Shown: piece after piece, positions 41,054 through 50,057 of the stretch
Layout of the letters: each line of letters starts with the position of its first letter
Numbering within the stretch: position 1 is the first letter of the stretch
Assembly (NCBI RefSeq): GCF_002234575.2
Contig: NZ_CP022464.2
Coordinates: 4,712,001-4,776,000 of the forward strand
Origin: Enterocloster bolteae
Lineage (GTDB): Bacteria; Bacillota; Clostridia; Lachnospirales; Lachnospiraceae
Direction: 5' to 3'
Length of the DNA: 64,000 bases
The notes under the pieces: model-generated
What the model was told of the DNA's origin: nothing
What the model saw: the letters and a program-made list of their open reading frames with translations, nothing else
Databases searched by the model: none
Made by a program: the position numbers and the translations under genes

Positions 41054-41518
41054 CTAAAACCGCTTTTTCTCTTCTTCCGGTATGGCGGAATACATGTTTT
41101 TGATTTCCTTCAGAACGAAATGGGTCCTGGTGGCAGACACACCGGGTATGCTCTTGATGGTGCGGTGGATGCGCTCCAGCTCATCGGAGGAGGCGCAGGA
41201 TATCTTCAGCACAAAGTCATAATCTCCGGTCAGATAGTAGCAGTCCAGGATATTAGGGTGATCCATGATCACCTCGGTGAAGGAGTCATGGAACCTGGGA
41301 TGTTCCAGGCTGATTTCCATTAGGGCTGTGACATCGTTCCCCAGGGCCTTGGCATCCACCCTTACCGTATAGCCCTTGATGATGCCGGACTCTTCCATCT
41401 TCTTGATGCGGTCCAGTACGGCCGATACGGACAAATGAATGGCTTTGCTGATGTCTGAGGCTGTCTCCCTTCCGTTCTCTTTTAGGATGTTCAGTATCTT
41501 ATAGTCAAGTTTATCCAT
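41054..41518 (-). CDS. Lrp/AsnC-family transcriptional regulator
   Basis: 154 residues. N-terminal winged HTH 'LDYKILNILKENGRETASDISKAIHLSVSAVLDRIKKMEESGII' (about 3-46) and a C-terminal RAM/ligand domain with 'CYYLTGDYDFVLKI' (about 94-107). AGGGGGAC precedes the start. The short distance to the D-amino-acid aminotransferase gene suggests it controls that gene in response to an amino acid. Confidence 0.92.
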   Translation of the reverse strand: MDKLDYKILNILKENGRETASDISKAIHLSVSAVLDRIKKMEESGIIKGYTVRVDAKALGNDVTALMEISLEHPRFHDSFTEVIMDHPNILDCYYLTGDYDFVLKISCASSDELERIHRTIKSIPGVSATRTHFVLKEIKNMYSAIPEEEKKRF

Positions 41519-41710
41519 CTTGTCCCCCTGTTATTTTAGCTTTTCAAATGTGATTTCGTAGTATATACTGGTAGGTGGATAGAATGCATTTTCTGCACTG
41601 CCCTCGCCGTGACTGCCCGGTACGCAGTGCGCCTTGCCGCCGGGCTATGCCCTTTGTCCGGGTCACAGGCTTCGTGGACATTATAACACAAATCATCCAG
41701 GAGTTGTACT

Positions 41711-42637
41711 ATGAATCTCTCTTATTTGAAATATGCGGTAGAAGTGGAAAAAACTGGGTCCATCACTAAGGCGGCTCAGAATTTTTATATGAATCAGCCT
41801 CATCTGAGTAAAATCATCCGTGAGCTGGAACGTGACCTGGGCTGTGACATCTTCGACAGGACCAGCCGCGGGATGGTTCCCACCAAGAAGGGTGAGGAGT
41901 TCCTGCGCTATGCAAAGGCAATCCTGGTCCAGGAGGAACAGATTGAGGCCCTGTGCGTGAAGAACAGCGAAAAAGCCCTGGAGGTGAATCTGTGTGTTCC
42001 CAGAGCCACCTATATTTCCTATGCCTTCTCTGATTTTCTTAAGCATATGGACAGCTGTCCCTCTGTCAATGTACATTACATGGAAACCAATTCCAGGGAC
42101 ACCATCCGGGGTGTGTCAGGCAAGACCTTTGACGTGGGCATTATACGCTGTCAGGCCCTGTATGAATCTTATTATATGAAGCTTCTCCAGGATGAGAACC
42201 TGGAGTGGAAGGAACTGTGGCAATTTTCCTGCAATGTCCTTATGTCCCCCAGCCATCCCCTTGCCTCCAGGGACAAGCTGACTTACCTGGATTTTACCGA
42301 TTACATTGAAATCGTCCAGGGCGACATCCAGAATCCTTCCTTTACCTTTGAGGCCCAGGATGCCTCTGCCACCGGCGGCAACTCCAAGAAAACCGTTTCC
42401 ATCTATGACAGGGGAAGCCAGTTTGAGCTGCTGCGCCAGCTGCCCGGTTCCTATATGTGGACCTCTCCTGTGCCTTACGGCTGTCTCACCTCCTCAGGTT
42501 TGATTCAAAAGACATGCAGTTATCCTGGAAACATCCACAAGGACCTGCTGATTTACAGGAACGGATACCGCTTTTCCAAGGAAGAGGAGGAGTTTCTCCG
42601 GTGCCTTTCACGGATGGTAAGCCGTCTTTCCGATTGA
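41711..42637 (+). CDS. LysR-family transcriptional regulator
   Basis: 308 residues. HTH 'LSYLKYAVEVEKTGSITKAAQNFYMNQPHLSKIIRELERDLGCDIFDRTSRGMVPT' at about 3-58 (described in two halves of the usual LysR pattern), then a periplasmic-binding-like effector domain. CAGGAG lies 7 bases before the ATG. The gene is alone between the divergent Lrp gene and the convergent hflC; its target is not evident. Confidence 0.92.
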   Translation: MNLSYLKYAVEVEKTGSITKAAQNFYMNQPHLSKIIRELERDLGCDIFDRTSRGMVPTKKGEEFLRYAKAILVQEEQIEALCVKNSEKALEVNLCVPRATYISYAFSDFLKHMDSCPSVNVHYMETNSRDTIRGVSGKTFDVGIIRCQALYESYYMKLLQDENLEWKELWQFSCNVLMSPSHPLASRDKLTYLDFTDYIEIVQGDIQNPSFTFEAQDASATGGNSKKTVSIYDRGSQFELLRQLPGSYMWTSPVPYGCLTSSGLIQKTCSYPGNIHKDLLIYRNGYRFSKEEEEFLRCLSRMVSRLSD

Positions 42638-42656
42638 CCCGCCGGGCGCACGTACA

Positions 42657-42704
42657 TAAAAGCCCGTCAGCCCCTTCATTGAGCGGCTGACGGGCTTTTC
42701 GTTT
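42657..42704. terminator. Terminator between convergent LysR and hflC genes
   Basis: AAAAGCCCGTCAGCC pairs with GGCTGACGGGCTTTT, a 15-bp perfect stem with A and T tails that serve both strands. Confidence 0.92.
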
Positions 42705-42763
42705 ACTCTTAAATCCCGTTTTTTCCTATTTAGTTTGTTCCTATTTATATAGTGTAATCCGTT

Positions 42764-43645
42764 TTACCACGACCCGGAGAGAATCCTCGCCAGCTCACTG
42801 TCCTCGTTCAGTATGACAGTCTTATTGTCCCCTTTCATGGAAGCCTTAAGGGCATCCAGGGATCGCACATAATTATAGAAGTCGGCCTTTGCCTCGTCAT
42901 TGTAGGCATCGCTCAATATCTGCATGTATCTGGCCTCGCCCTCCGCCTTGATCTTTTCTGCCTCAGCGTTGGCCTTGGCTATGGTCTCCTTTACCGTCTT
43001 ATCCGTCTCATTCTTAATCAGGGATGACTGGTAATCGCCGTCAGCCGTATACTGGGCCGCGATGTTGTTTCGCTCAGATATCATTCTCTGGTACACGGAC
43101 TCCTTGTTGGAATCAGGAAGATCCAGCTTCTTTGTCTCCACCGCATAGATGTGGATGCCGTAGGAATCCATGGCATCACCGATATTCTCCGTGATGGTCT
43201 TAGCCAGGTTCCCGTCACGGCCTGATATAATATCCGCCTGGTTGGTGGAGGAAAGCACATTTTTGATGGAGTTATATACCACGTTCCCCAGCCTGACCTC
43301 CGCCTTTTCCTTGCTGGCGTTCAGGGACGCCAGATATTTCACCGGATCATTGATATCCCATATGACGAAAGAATCAACGGTCATTACCTTTTTATCCTTT
43401 GTGGTTACATCGCTTGGATACAGGTCGGAAATCATCTTATACTTAGGTATCTTCTGCACAGACTGCAGGAAGGGAACCCTGAGGGATGGTCCTGCCGAAT
43501 TCTCTACCCGGACCACCTTTCCGAACTGAATAATCAGGGAGTACTCGTTGGATTTTGTGACCACCAGCGGATTGAAAATGGTGACAGCCAGGAGCACGAT
43601 AACAATGATTCCCATGTTTCTCATAAATTTAGTCAATGTCTTCAT
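42764..43645 (-). CDS. hflC: HflC-like SPFH/prohibitin membrane protein
   Basis: 293 residues. An N-terminal membrane helix (about 8-28) and an SPFH domain (about 30-200; 'KVVRVENSAGPSLRVPFLQSVQKIPKY' is typical of HflC), then a coiled coil rich in Lys/Glu/Ala (about 215-255). HflC pairs with HflK to form a membrane cage modulating the FtsH protease. The start overlaps the hflK stop by one base (TAATG), so translation is coupled. Confidence 0.9.
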   Translation of the reverse strand: MKTLTKFMRNMGIIVIVLLAVTIFNPLVVTKSNEYSLIIQFGKVVRVENSAGPSLRVPFLQSVQKIPKYKMISDLYPSDVTTKDKKVMTVDSFVIWDINDPVKYLASLNASKEKAEVRLGNVVYNSIKNVLSSTNQADIISGRDGNLAKTITENIGDAMDSYGIHIYAVETKKLDLPDSNKESVYQRMISERNNIAAQYTADGDYQSSLIKNETDKTVKETIAKANAEAEKIKAEGEARYMQILSDAYNDEAKADFYNYVRSLDALKASMKGDNKTVILNEDSELARILSGSW

Positions 43646-44847
43646 TACTGTCCACCTCCGTTCTGGTCATTGCCCTCATACAATTCCTCCTGGTCATAGG
43701 AGCCGGACTGGCTGCCGCTGTCGGCCCCTGCCTGATTTGCCCGTCCTGTCTGGTCCGGCTGATTTGCCTGGCTGTTGTATGAACCTGCCGGAGAGCCGGT
43801 GCTGCTCTGGGTTCCGGAGACAAAGGAGTCCAGGGGAAGCATGGTCTGTGTCCCGTCTGATCCGTTTATGATGACCTTAAGCCCTGGAAGGATATCCTCC
43901 ATGGTCTCATAGAACATCCTCTTCTTTGTAATAAGAGGATACTTTGCATATTCCTGGTACATATCGTTGAACCTGGATACCTGCCCCTCTGCCTCGCTGA
44001 TTCTCTGCTGGCGGTAGGCTTCCGCGTCCCTTGCAGCCTTGTCCGCCTCTGCATTGGCTGCCGGCAGCCGCTCGGACTGGTACTTCCTGGCCTCGTTGAT
44101 TTTGGTATCCATGCCCTGTTTCGCATCCTCAACTGCCTTAAACGCATTGTTTACAGCGTCTGTAGGCGGCTGCGCGTCCTGGATGGTCACATTGTTAATA
44201 CCCAGGCCGATGTCCTCCTGCTCCAGGCGCTCAGACAGCAGTGCCTTCACCTTAGCCTGAATCTCGGATTTGCCGGTGGTGATGACCTCGTCCACGCTGT
44301 AGGAGCCCACCGTATCCCTGATATAGGACTGGGCCAGGTTTTTTAAAATCGGAATGGCCGTGTCGCTGTGGATATACGCCTTAATGGGGTCCACAATCTG
44401 GTACTCAATGTAAAAATCCACATTCACAAAGTTAAAATCCTTGGTTATCATCTCTGACTCAGACGAAACCGTTATCGGATTGTTCTCGCTGTCCGCATGG
44501 TTCTGTGCATTGTAATCCGGGTCATATCCAATGGGCATGCCCTTGATTTCCTTGGACATCTTATGTACCTTCTGTATGAAAGGCACCTTGAACTTGGGTC
44601 CCGAGGTAGTGACGCTGCTTGGACGGCCAAAGGTGGTAAGCACTGCCATCTCGTTCTCTGACAGGGTATAGAAAGAATCAAAGGCCGCAATGGCCAGAAC
44701 AGCCACTGCAATGGCTATCTTTATGGGGCGGAGCATCCGCTTCATCCTCTTATTGCTTTCTTCCCCGTTGTCAAATACTACTTCCGGTCCCTGATCTTTT
44801 TTACCGCCTCCAGGTCCCACGAACTTCTTACCCATGAAAAAATTCAT
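43645..44847 (-). CDS. hflK: HflK-like SPFH/prohibitin membrane protein
   Basis: 400 residues; the start at 44,847 (Met-Asn-Phe-Phe-Met-Gly-Lys) has AAAGGGG 9-10 bases upstream. A Gly-rich cytoplasmic start ('GPGGGKKDQGP') leads to a membrane helix (about 42-62), SPFH domain (about 65-265) and coiled coil (about 255-300). The C-terminal 65 residues are Gln/Ser/Gly/Asn-rich and disordered, longer than usual. Partner of HflC, first gene of the pair. Confidence 0.9.
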   Translation of the reverse strand: MNFFMGKKFVGPGGGKKDQGPEVVFDNGEESNKRMKRMLRPIKIAIAVAVLAIAAFDSFYTLSENEMAVLTTFGRPSSVTTSGPKFKVPFIQKVHKMSKEIKGMPIGYDPDYNAQNHADSENNPITVSSESEMITKDFNFVNVDFYIEYQIVDPIKAYIHSDTAIPILKNLAQSYIRDTVGSYSVDEVITTGKSEIQAKVKALLSERLEQEDIGLGINNVTIQDAQPPTDAVNNAFKAVEDAKQGMDTKINEARKYQSERLPAANAEADKAARDAEAYRQQRISEAEGQVSRFNDMYQEYAKYPLITKKRMFYETMEDILPGLKVIINGSDGTQTMLPLDSFVSGTQSSTGSPAGSYNSQANQPDQTGRANQAGADSGSQSGSYDQEELYEGNDQNGGGQ

Positions 44848-44960
44848 CCGGTATTCCCCTTTCTCAGTCATTTTAGAGAAGTATACCATAAGTTTCACAT
44901 ACCGGATAGCATTTCTCTCCAGTTTCCAATATTTTTATAATTCCGTTCGGGAGATACCGG

Positions 44961-44984
44961 AAAAGGAATACCGGTATTCCTTTT
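44961..44984. promoter_or_regulatory. 24-bp perfect palindrome upstream of the alcohol dehydrogenase gene
   Basis: AAAAGGAATACC (44,961-44,972) is followed directly by its exact complement GGTATTCCTTTT (44,973-44,984). The half-site AAAGG(GG)AATACCGG also occurs at the hflK ribosome-binding site (about 44,848-44,864), and ATACCGGA occurs twice more (about 44,900 and 44,953). Confidence 0.65.
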
Positions 44985-45024
44985 TCATACCTACCCATTC
45001 CAGGTCAAAGGTGTTAAGATGTAA

Positions 45025-45042
45025 TCGTTAAAGAAATAACAC
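45025..45042. promoter_or_regulatory. Candidate Rex operator
   Basis: TCGTTAAAGAAATAACAC matches 11 of 14 defined positions of the Rex consensus TTGTTAA-N4-TTAACAA. It lies 39 bases upstream of a fermentative alcohol dehydrogenase, a classical Rex target. Confidence 0.5.
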
Positions 45043-45080
45043 ACCAAAACAACATTTTACATATACTGGGAGGTATTATC

Positions 45081-46268
45081 ATGAGATTTACACTGCCAAG
45101 AGATTTGTACCATGGAAAAGATGCACTGGAAGCCCTTAAGACCCTGGCCGGCAAAAAAGCCATTGTTGTTGTGGGCGGCGGGTCCATGAAACGGTTTGGT
45201 TTTCTGGACAAGGTAGTTGATTACCTGAAGGAAGCCGGCATGGAGGTTCAATTATTTGAAGGTGTTGAGCCGGATCCATCTGTGGATACAGTTTTAAAAG
45301 GCGCTGCTGCCATGCAGGAATTTGAACCTGACTGGATTGTGGCTGTGGGCGGCGGTTCTCCCATTGACGCGGCAAAGGCAATGTGGGCATTCTACGAATA
45401 CCCCGACACATCCTTTGAGGACCTGATTACACCATTCAGCTTCCCGACCCTTCGTACCAAGGCTAAATTCTGTGCGATTTCCTCCACATCAGGAACAGCA
45501 ACTGAGGTTACCGCATTTTCCGTTATTACTGATTATAAGAAAGGCATCAAATATCCTCTGGCCGACTTCAACATCACCCCTGATGTGGCTATCGTGGACC
45601 CGGCCCTGGCTGAGACCATGCCAAAGAAGCTGACCGCACACACAGGAATGGATGCCATGACCCATGCAATTGAGGCTTATGTCTCAACCCTTCACTGCGA
45701 GTATACGGACCCGTTAGCACTCCATGCCATCGAGATGATTAACGAGTATCTGATACCTTCTTATAACGGGGATATGGAAGCCCGTGATAAGATGCACGAT
45801 GCACAGTGTCTGGCCGGAATGGCGTTTTCCAATGCTTTGCTTGGAATCGTACACTCTATGGCTCATAAGACAGGTGCTGCATATTCCGGCGGTCACATTG
45901 TTCACGGTTGTGCTAATGCAATGTACCTTCCCAAGGTTATAAAATTCAACTCCAAAGAACCTGAGGCCGCCGCCAGATATGCGAAAATCGCTAAATTTAT
46001 CAACCTTCCCGGCACCACGGATGAGGAACTGACAGATGCCCTTATTGCCCGTCTCTTAGAGATGAACAAGGCCCTGGACATCCCGGCCTGCATAAAGGAT
46101 TATGAAGGCGGAATCATTGATGAGAAGGAATTTATGGATAAGCTTCCAAAGGTTGCCGAACTGGCCGTAGGCGATGCCTGCACCGGCTCCAACCCAAGAA
46201 CCATCACTCCTGAGGTTATGGAACAGCTGTTAAAATGCTGCTACTATGACGAGGAAGTAGATTTTTAA
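45081..46268 (+). CDS. Iron-containing alcohol dehydrogenase (butanol-dehydrogenase-like)
   Basis: 395 residues. The NAD(P)-binding half has 'VVVGGGSMKRFG' (about 29-40) and 'IVAVGGGSPIDAAKAMW' (about 90-106). The metal half has 'TGMDAMTHAIEAY' (about 193-205) and 'GIVHSMAHKTGAAYSGGHIVHG' ligands His at about 262, 266 and 278; with Asp196 this is the standard iron site. It reduces aldehydes in fermentation. Cofactor preference and exact substrate are not readable. GGGAGG precedes the ATG. Regulation by Rex is suggested by the upstream site. Confidence 0.93.
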   Translation: MRFTLPRDLYHGKDALEALKTLAGKKAIVVVGGGSMKRFGFLDKVVDYLKEAGMEVQLFEGVEPDPSVDTVLKGAAAMQEFEPDWIVAVGGGSPIDAAKAMWAFYEYPDTSFEDLITPFSFPTLRTKAKFCAISSTSGTATEVTAFSVITDYKKGIKYPLADFNITPDVAIVDPALAETMPKKLTAHTGMDAMTHAIEAYVSTLHCEYTDPLALHAIEMINEYLIPSYNGDMEARDKMHDAQCLAGMAFSNALLGIVHSMAHKTGAAYSGGHIVHGCANAMYLPKVIKFNSKEPEAAARYAKIAKFINLPGTTDEELTDALIARLLEMNKALDIPACIKDYEGGIIDEKEFMDKLPKVAELAVGDACTGSNPRTITPEVMEQLLKCCYYDEEVDF

Positions 46269-46318
46269 CTGCCCCCTTTTGTGTTACACTCCATATATAC
46301 GGTTTGTTTTTACTGCCC

Positions 46319-46359
46319 GAAAAGGGTGGGAAAGAATTCGTCTTTCCCACCCTTTTCAC
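46319..46359. terminator. Terminator between convergent genes
   Basis: AAAAGGGTGGGAAAGA pairs with TCTTTCCCACCCTTTT; serves the alcohol dehydrogenase gene and the convergent membrane-protein gene. Confidence 0.92.
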
Positions 46360-46369
46360 ATTGCTATTT

Positions 46370-46942
46370 TTACGCTGCCAGAAGCTGTTCCATATAGCGC
46401 AGATACCCGCACAGCCCTGTAATGATGAATATTTCCAGAAAACTGGTGATAAAGCCTGCTTCCAGGAGGAAGAGGACGGAGCAGGCTGCCATCATCCACA
46501 GGATGCCCCATGCCCTGCGAAAACGCATCCGGTCGCGGGAACTGAGAAAGCGGAGGAAGCCAATGATACTGAAGGCCAGAAGCACAGGTGAAAAAAATGC
46601 AAGCAGCACATGGAGGTCTGCCTTCAGGGGATATTTCTCCGGCATATAGGGAATCATAACCGCCATGAGAAGAAAGGCTGCTGCTGTATACATCAGGGTC
46701 CTGCCTCCCGGATTCCTGTATCTTCCTATGTGAAAAAGATAACGGACATACACACAGTAATAGATGCCGGTGGCAAATCCCCACACCGCAAACAGCAGCT
46801 TGTTGCCGGTGCGGTTGCCCAGGACAGACAGGTTGGTACCGGTCCAGCTGTCAAAGGAAGCCAGGAATATGGTCACGCCGGGAATCAGATAAATCGTGAA
46901 GAGGTCGTATTTTCCTTGAAACCGTACATTCCGGCCCTGCAT
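46370..46942 (-). CDS. Unknown six-helix membrane protein
   Basis: 190 residues, GGAGGC 6-7 bases before the ATG. Hydrophobic stretches at about 14-32, 46-66, 83-100, 112-132, 143-160 and 163-183 suggest six helices. Short loops are Arg-rich on the cytoplasmic side ('SSRDRMRFRRAW'). I recognise no family. It stands alone between two convergent or unrelated genes, without context clues. Confidence 0.75.
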   Translation of the reverse strand: MQGRNVRFQGKYDLFTIYLIPGVTIFLASFDSWTGTNLSVLGNRTGNKLLFAVWGFATGIYYCVYVRYLFHIGRYRNPGGRTLMYTAAAFLLMAVMIPYMPEKYPLKADLHVLLAFFSPVLLAFSIIGFLRFLSSRDRMRFRRAWGILWMMAACSVLFLLEAGFITSFLEIFIITGLCGYLRYMEQLLAA

Positions 46943-47025
46943 GGTCCTGCCTCCTTTATCAGATAGTCCCTGCTCTTAAATCTGTCCCGGCTCGCCTGCT
47001 ATCCGCATATCCGGGACAATGAGGA

Positions 47026-47066
47026 AGGGAGCGCGCACATCTGCTTGCGATGTGCCGCTCCCTATC
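47026..47066. terminator. Stem-loop downstream of the aspartate aminotransferase-like gene
   Basis: GGGAGCGCGCACATC and GATGTGCCGCTCCC form a strong stem with a 7-base loop, but there is no clear T tract, so termination is uncertain. Confidence 0.45.
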
Positions 47067-47131
47067 ATTATCTGATGAAGTGCTGACTTTTACACTTGAA
47101 TCATTTTCCTTTGAAGGTATCTGACCTCCAA

Positions 47132-48421
47132 TTATGCCATTGTTTTTAAAAGCTTTTCCACAGAGGAGAGCTTTACGCAGAGTGCAAACAGCTCGGCAGC
47201 CGTTATCAAATCCCCCAATGTGGGATAGGTGGGCGCAATGCGGATATTGCTGTCATGGGGATCCTTTCCGTAAGGATAGGTGGCTCCGGCAGATGTCATA
47301 ACCACTCCTGCCTTCTTGCATCTGGCCACAATATCCTTTGCACACCCCTCCAGAGAATCAAAGGAGATAAAATATCCGCCCCTTGGCTTTGTCCACCGGC
47401 CGATTCCCAGGCCTTCCAGCTCACGCTCCAATATCTCCTCCACTGCCTCAAATTTTGGCCGGATGATGTCTGCGTGCTTTCTCATATGCTCTACCATGCC
47501 GTGGATATCCTTAAAGAAACGGGCATGGCGCAGCTGGTTTACCTTATCATGGCCAATGGTCTGGTTCTTTAACTGGGCCTTGATATCCTCCAGGTTATTG
47601 TGGGAGGTGGCAATGGCCGCAATGCCGGACCCCGGGAAGCTGATTTTGGAGGTGGAAGCAAACTTATAAACCAGGTCAGGATTTCCGGCCCTCTTGCACT
47701 CTGCCAGAATTTCAATCAAATGATCCTGGTCATGGTCATACAGGTGGTGTACGCCGTAGGCATTGTCCCAGAATATACGGAAGTCGGACGCGGCCGGCTT
47801 CAGCCTTGCAAAACGGCGGACCGTCTCGTCTGAATAGGAATAGCCCTGGGGATTGGAGTACTTGGGTACGCACCAGATTCCCTTGATGGAATCATCGGAA
47901 GCCACAAGTTCCTCCACCATATCCATATCAGGTCCATCCTCGGACATAGGTACATTGATCATCTCGATGCCGAAGTATTCTGTGATGGCAAAATGGCGGT
48001 CATATCCGGGAACCGGGCAGAGGAATTTCACCTTATCCAGCTTGCACCAGGGAGTGCATCCCATGATTCCGTGGGTCATGGCCCTGGATACGGTATCGTA
48101 CATAACGTTCAGGCTGGAATTGCCGTAAATGATAATGGTGGAAGGATTCACCTCCATCATATCCGCAAGCAGTACCTTGGCCTCGTCAATTCCTGTCAGC
48201 ACACCGTAATTGCGGCAGTCTGTACCGTCCTCGCAGGTAAGGTCGCTGGTGCTGCTCAGTACGTCCATCATACCCATGGAAAGGTCCAGCTGCTCCACAC
48301 ACGGCTTTCCCCTGGACATATCCAGCTTCAGGTCCTTTGCCTGAAACTCATGGTACTGTGCTTTCAGATCCTGGCGCAGTGAAAGCAGTTCTTCTTTAGT
48401 CATCTCTGCATATGGCTTCAT
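47132..48421 (-). CDS. PLP-dependent aspartate aminotransferase-like enzyme
   Basis: 429 residues; the start at 48,421 (Met-Lys-Pro-Tyr-Ala-Glu) has AGGAGG 5 bases upstream. Fold-type I features: 'IIIYGNSSLNVMYDTV' (about 97-112), 'WCVPKYSNPQGYSYSDE' (about 185-201), 'FWDNAYGVHHLY' (about 219-230), and the PLP Lys in 'FASTSKISFPGSGIA' (about 257-271). The family is a large-size aminotransferase group often labelled aspartate aminotransferase or MocR-like enzyme without regulator domain. No HTH is present. Substrate not certain. Confidence 0.85.
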   Translation of the reverse strand: MKPYAEMTKEELLSLRQDLKAQYHEFQAKDLKLDMSRGKPCVEQLDLSMGMMDVLSSTSDLTCEDGTDCRNYGVLTGIDEAKVLLADMMEVNPSTIIIYGNSSLNVMYDTVSRAMTHGIMGCTPWCKLDKVKFLCPVPGYDRHFAITEYFGIEMINVPMSEDGPDMDMVEELVASDDSIKGIWCVPKYSNPQGYSYSDETVRRFARLKPAASDFRIFWDNAYGVHHLYDHDQDHLIEILAECKRAGNPDLVYKFASTSKISFPGSGIAAIATSHNNLEDIKAQLKNQTIGHDKVNQLRHARFFKDIHGMVEHMRKHADIIRPKFEAVEEILERELEGLGIGRWTKPRGGYFISFDSLEGCAKDIVARCKKAGVVMTSAGATYPYGKDPHDSNIRIAPTYPTLGDLITAAELFALCVKLSSVEKLLKTMA

Positions 48422-48608
48422 AATATCCTCCTGGCTCACTATATTTTCTATAAAATGTGTCCGTCAGGCATACATCTGTCAGCCACCGGTCAACATTTTC
48501 GTACATTGTACACAAGCATACACCAATAAAAGCATTCCGTCAATACAAAATTTTCTTATATTGTCAAAAGATATACTTATGCCTTTTTCTATCTGTCTCT
48601 ATCACAGC

Positions 48609-50057
48609 TTATACATCTCCGCCGGCAAGCAGCTCCCTTACAAGCTGGTTCACCATGGACGGATCCGCCTTTCCCTTCATCGCCTTCATGGTCTGGCCCA
48701 CCAGAAATCCCATGGCCTTTTCCCTGCCGTTCCTGTAATCCTCAACAGACTGCGGATTGGCAGCCATGACCGCCTTTACGGTGTCCCGCAGGGCACCCTC
48801 ATCCTTCACCACCTTAAGGCCATTTTCCTCCACATATGCCTCAGGGTCCGCATTGTGCCTGAATATCTCTTCAAACACGGTTTTGGCAACCGTCCTGTTG
48901 ATGATGTTGTTTTCCACCATGCGGATAAGGGCAGCCAGATGGGAGGGGGAGAACTCCATGTCCTCCGGCTCCATCTCCTGTTCCTTCATCAAACGCATGG
49001 CTTCCACCATAAGCCAGTTGGATGCCTCCTTGGGCCGGCCGCTCAAGCGGGTGGTCTCCTCAAAGATGTCCGCCATGTGCTTGGAACTGGTGAGAAGCCT
49101 GGCATCATACTCAGGAAGCCCGTATTCCTCCTTGTACCTGGCTATTTTCTCCGTGCGCAGCTCCGGCTGGCGGGCCTTAACCCTGGCAATCCACTCATCG
49201 CTTATGACCACCGGCACCAGATCCGGATCAGGGAAATACCTGTAATCCTGGGCATCCTCCTTGGATCGCATGGCCTTGGAGCTCTCCTTGTTGTCATCCC
49301 AGCGCCGCGTCTCCTGGATTACCTGCCTGCCCTCTTCCAGCAGCTCAATCTGACGCCTGCGCTCCCCCTCTATGGCTCTGGCAATGGCCTTAAAGGAGTT
49401 CAGGTTCTTCATCTCGGTCCTGGTGCCAAACTCAGGGGCCCCCGCCTCTCTCACGGACAGGTTCACGTCCGCTCTCATGGATCCCTCCTGAAGCTTGCAG
49501 TCAGAGGCGCCCAGGTACTGGATAATCAGCCTCAGCTTCTCCAGGTAGGCTATGACTTCCTCGGCGCTGCGCATATCAGGCTCCGACACAATCTCAATCA
49601 GAGGGACTCCGCTGCGGTTGTAATCCACCAGGGAACAGTCCTCCCACTCATCATGAATCAGCTTGCCCGCATCCTCCTCCATGTGGATTTCATGGATTCC
49701 CACGCGTTTCTTAAGGCCGGACTCCGTCTCTATGTCCACCCAGCCGTCCCGGCAGACAGGCAGGTACAGCTGGGATATCTGGTAGTTCTGCGGATTATCC
49801 GGATAAAAATAGTTCTTTCTGTCAAATTTGCAGTACTGGTTAATCCGGCAGTTGGCTGCCAGCCCCACAGCCAGCGCATACTCCACCACCTGCTTATTTA
49901 ACACAGGCAGGGAGCCCGGCATGCCGGTGCAGACAGGGCAGGTATGGGTATTGGGCGCTCCCCCGAACCGGGTGGAACAGCCGCAGAAAATCTTGGTTTT
50001 GGTGGCCAGCTCCACATGGACCTCCAGGCCGATAACGGTCTCATACTGTTTACTCAT
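48609..50057 (-). CDS. gatB: Asp/Glu-tRNA amidotransferase subunit B
   Basis: 482 residues. Kinase-like cradle domain with 'YETVIGLEVHVELATKTKIFC' start and 'NTHTCPVCTGMPGSLPVLN' zinc region (the cysteine set CGC...CPVC about 22-43). A helical and YqeY-type tail domain spans about 330-480 and binds the tRNA elbow. GAGGAGGAG precedes the ATG and the start overlaps gatA by 8 bases. It phosphorylates tRNA-bound Asp or Glu before amidation. Last gene of the operon. Confidence 0.97.
   Translation of the reverse strand: MSKQYETVIGLEVHVELATKTKIFCGCSTRFGGAPNTHTCPVCTGMPGSLPVLNKQVVEYALAVGLAANCRINQYCKFDRKNYFYPDNPQNYQISQLYLPVCRDGWVDIETESGLKKRVGIHEIHMEEDAGKLIHDEWEDCSLVDYNRSGVPLIEIVSEPDMRSAEEVIAYLEKLRLIIQYLGASDCKLQEGSMRADVNLSVREAGAPEFGTRTEMKNLNSFKAIARAIEGERRRQIELLEEGRQVIQETRRWDDNKESSKAMRSKEDAQDYRYFPDPDLVPVVISDEWIARVKARQPELRTEKIARYKEEYGLPEYDARLLTSSKHMADIFEETTRLSGRPKEASNWLMVEAMRLMKEQEMEPEDMEFSPSHLAALIRMVENNIINRTVAKTVFEEIFRHNADPEAYVEENGLKVVKDEGALRDTVKAVMAANPQSVEDYRNGREKAMGFLVGQTMKAMKGKADPSMVNQLVRELLAGGDV

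Noticed and set aside
48561..49901. 446-codon plus-strand frame opposite gatB
   Set aside because: Antisense shadow of a highly conserved gene, without ribosome-binding site.
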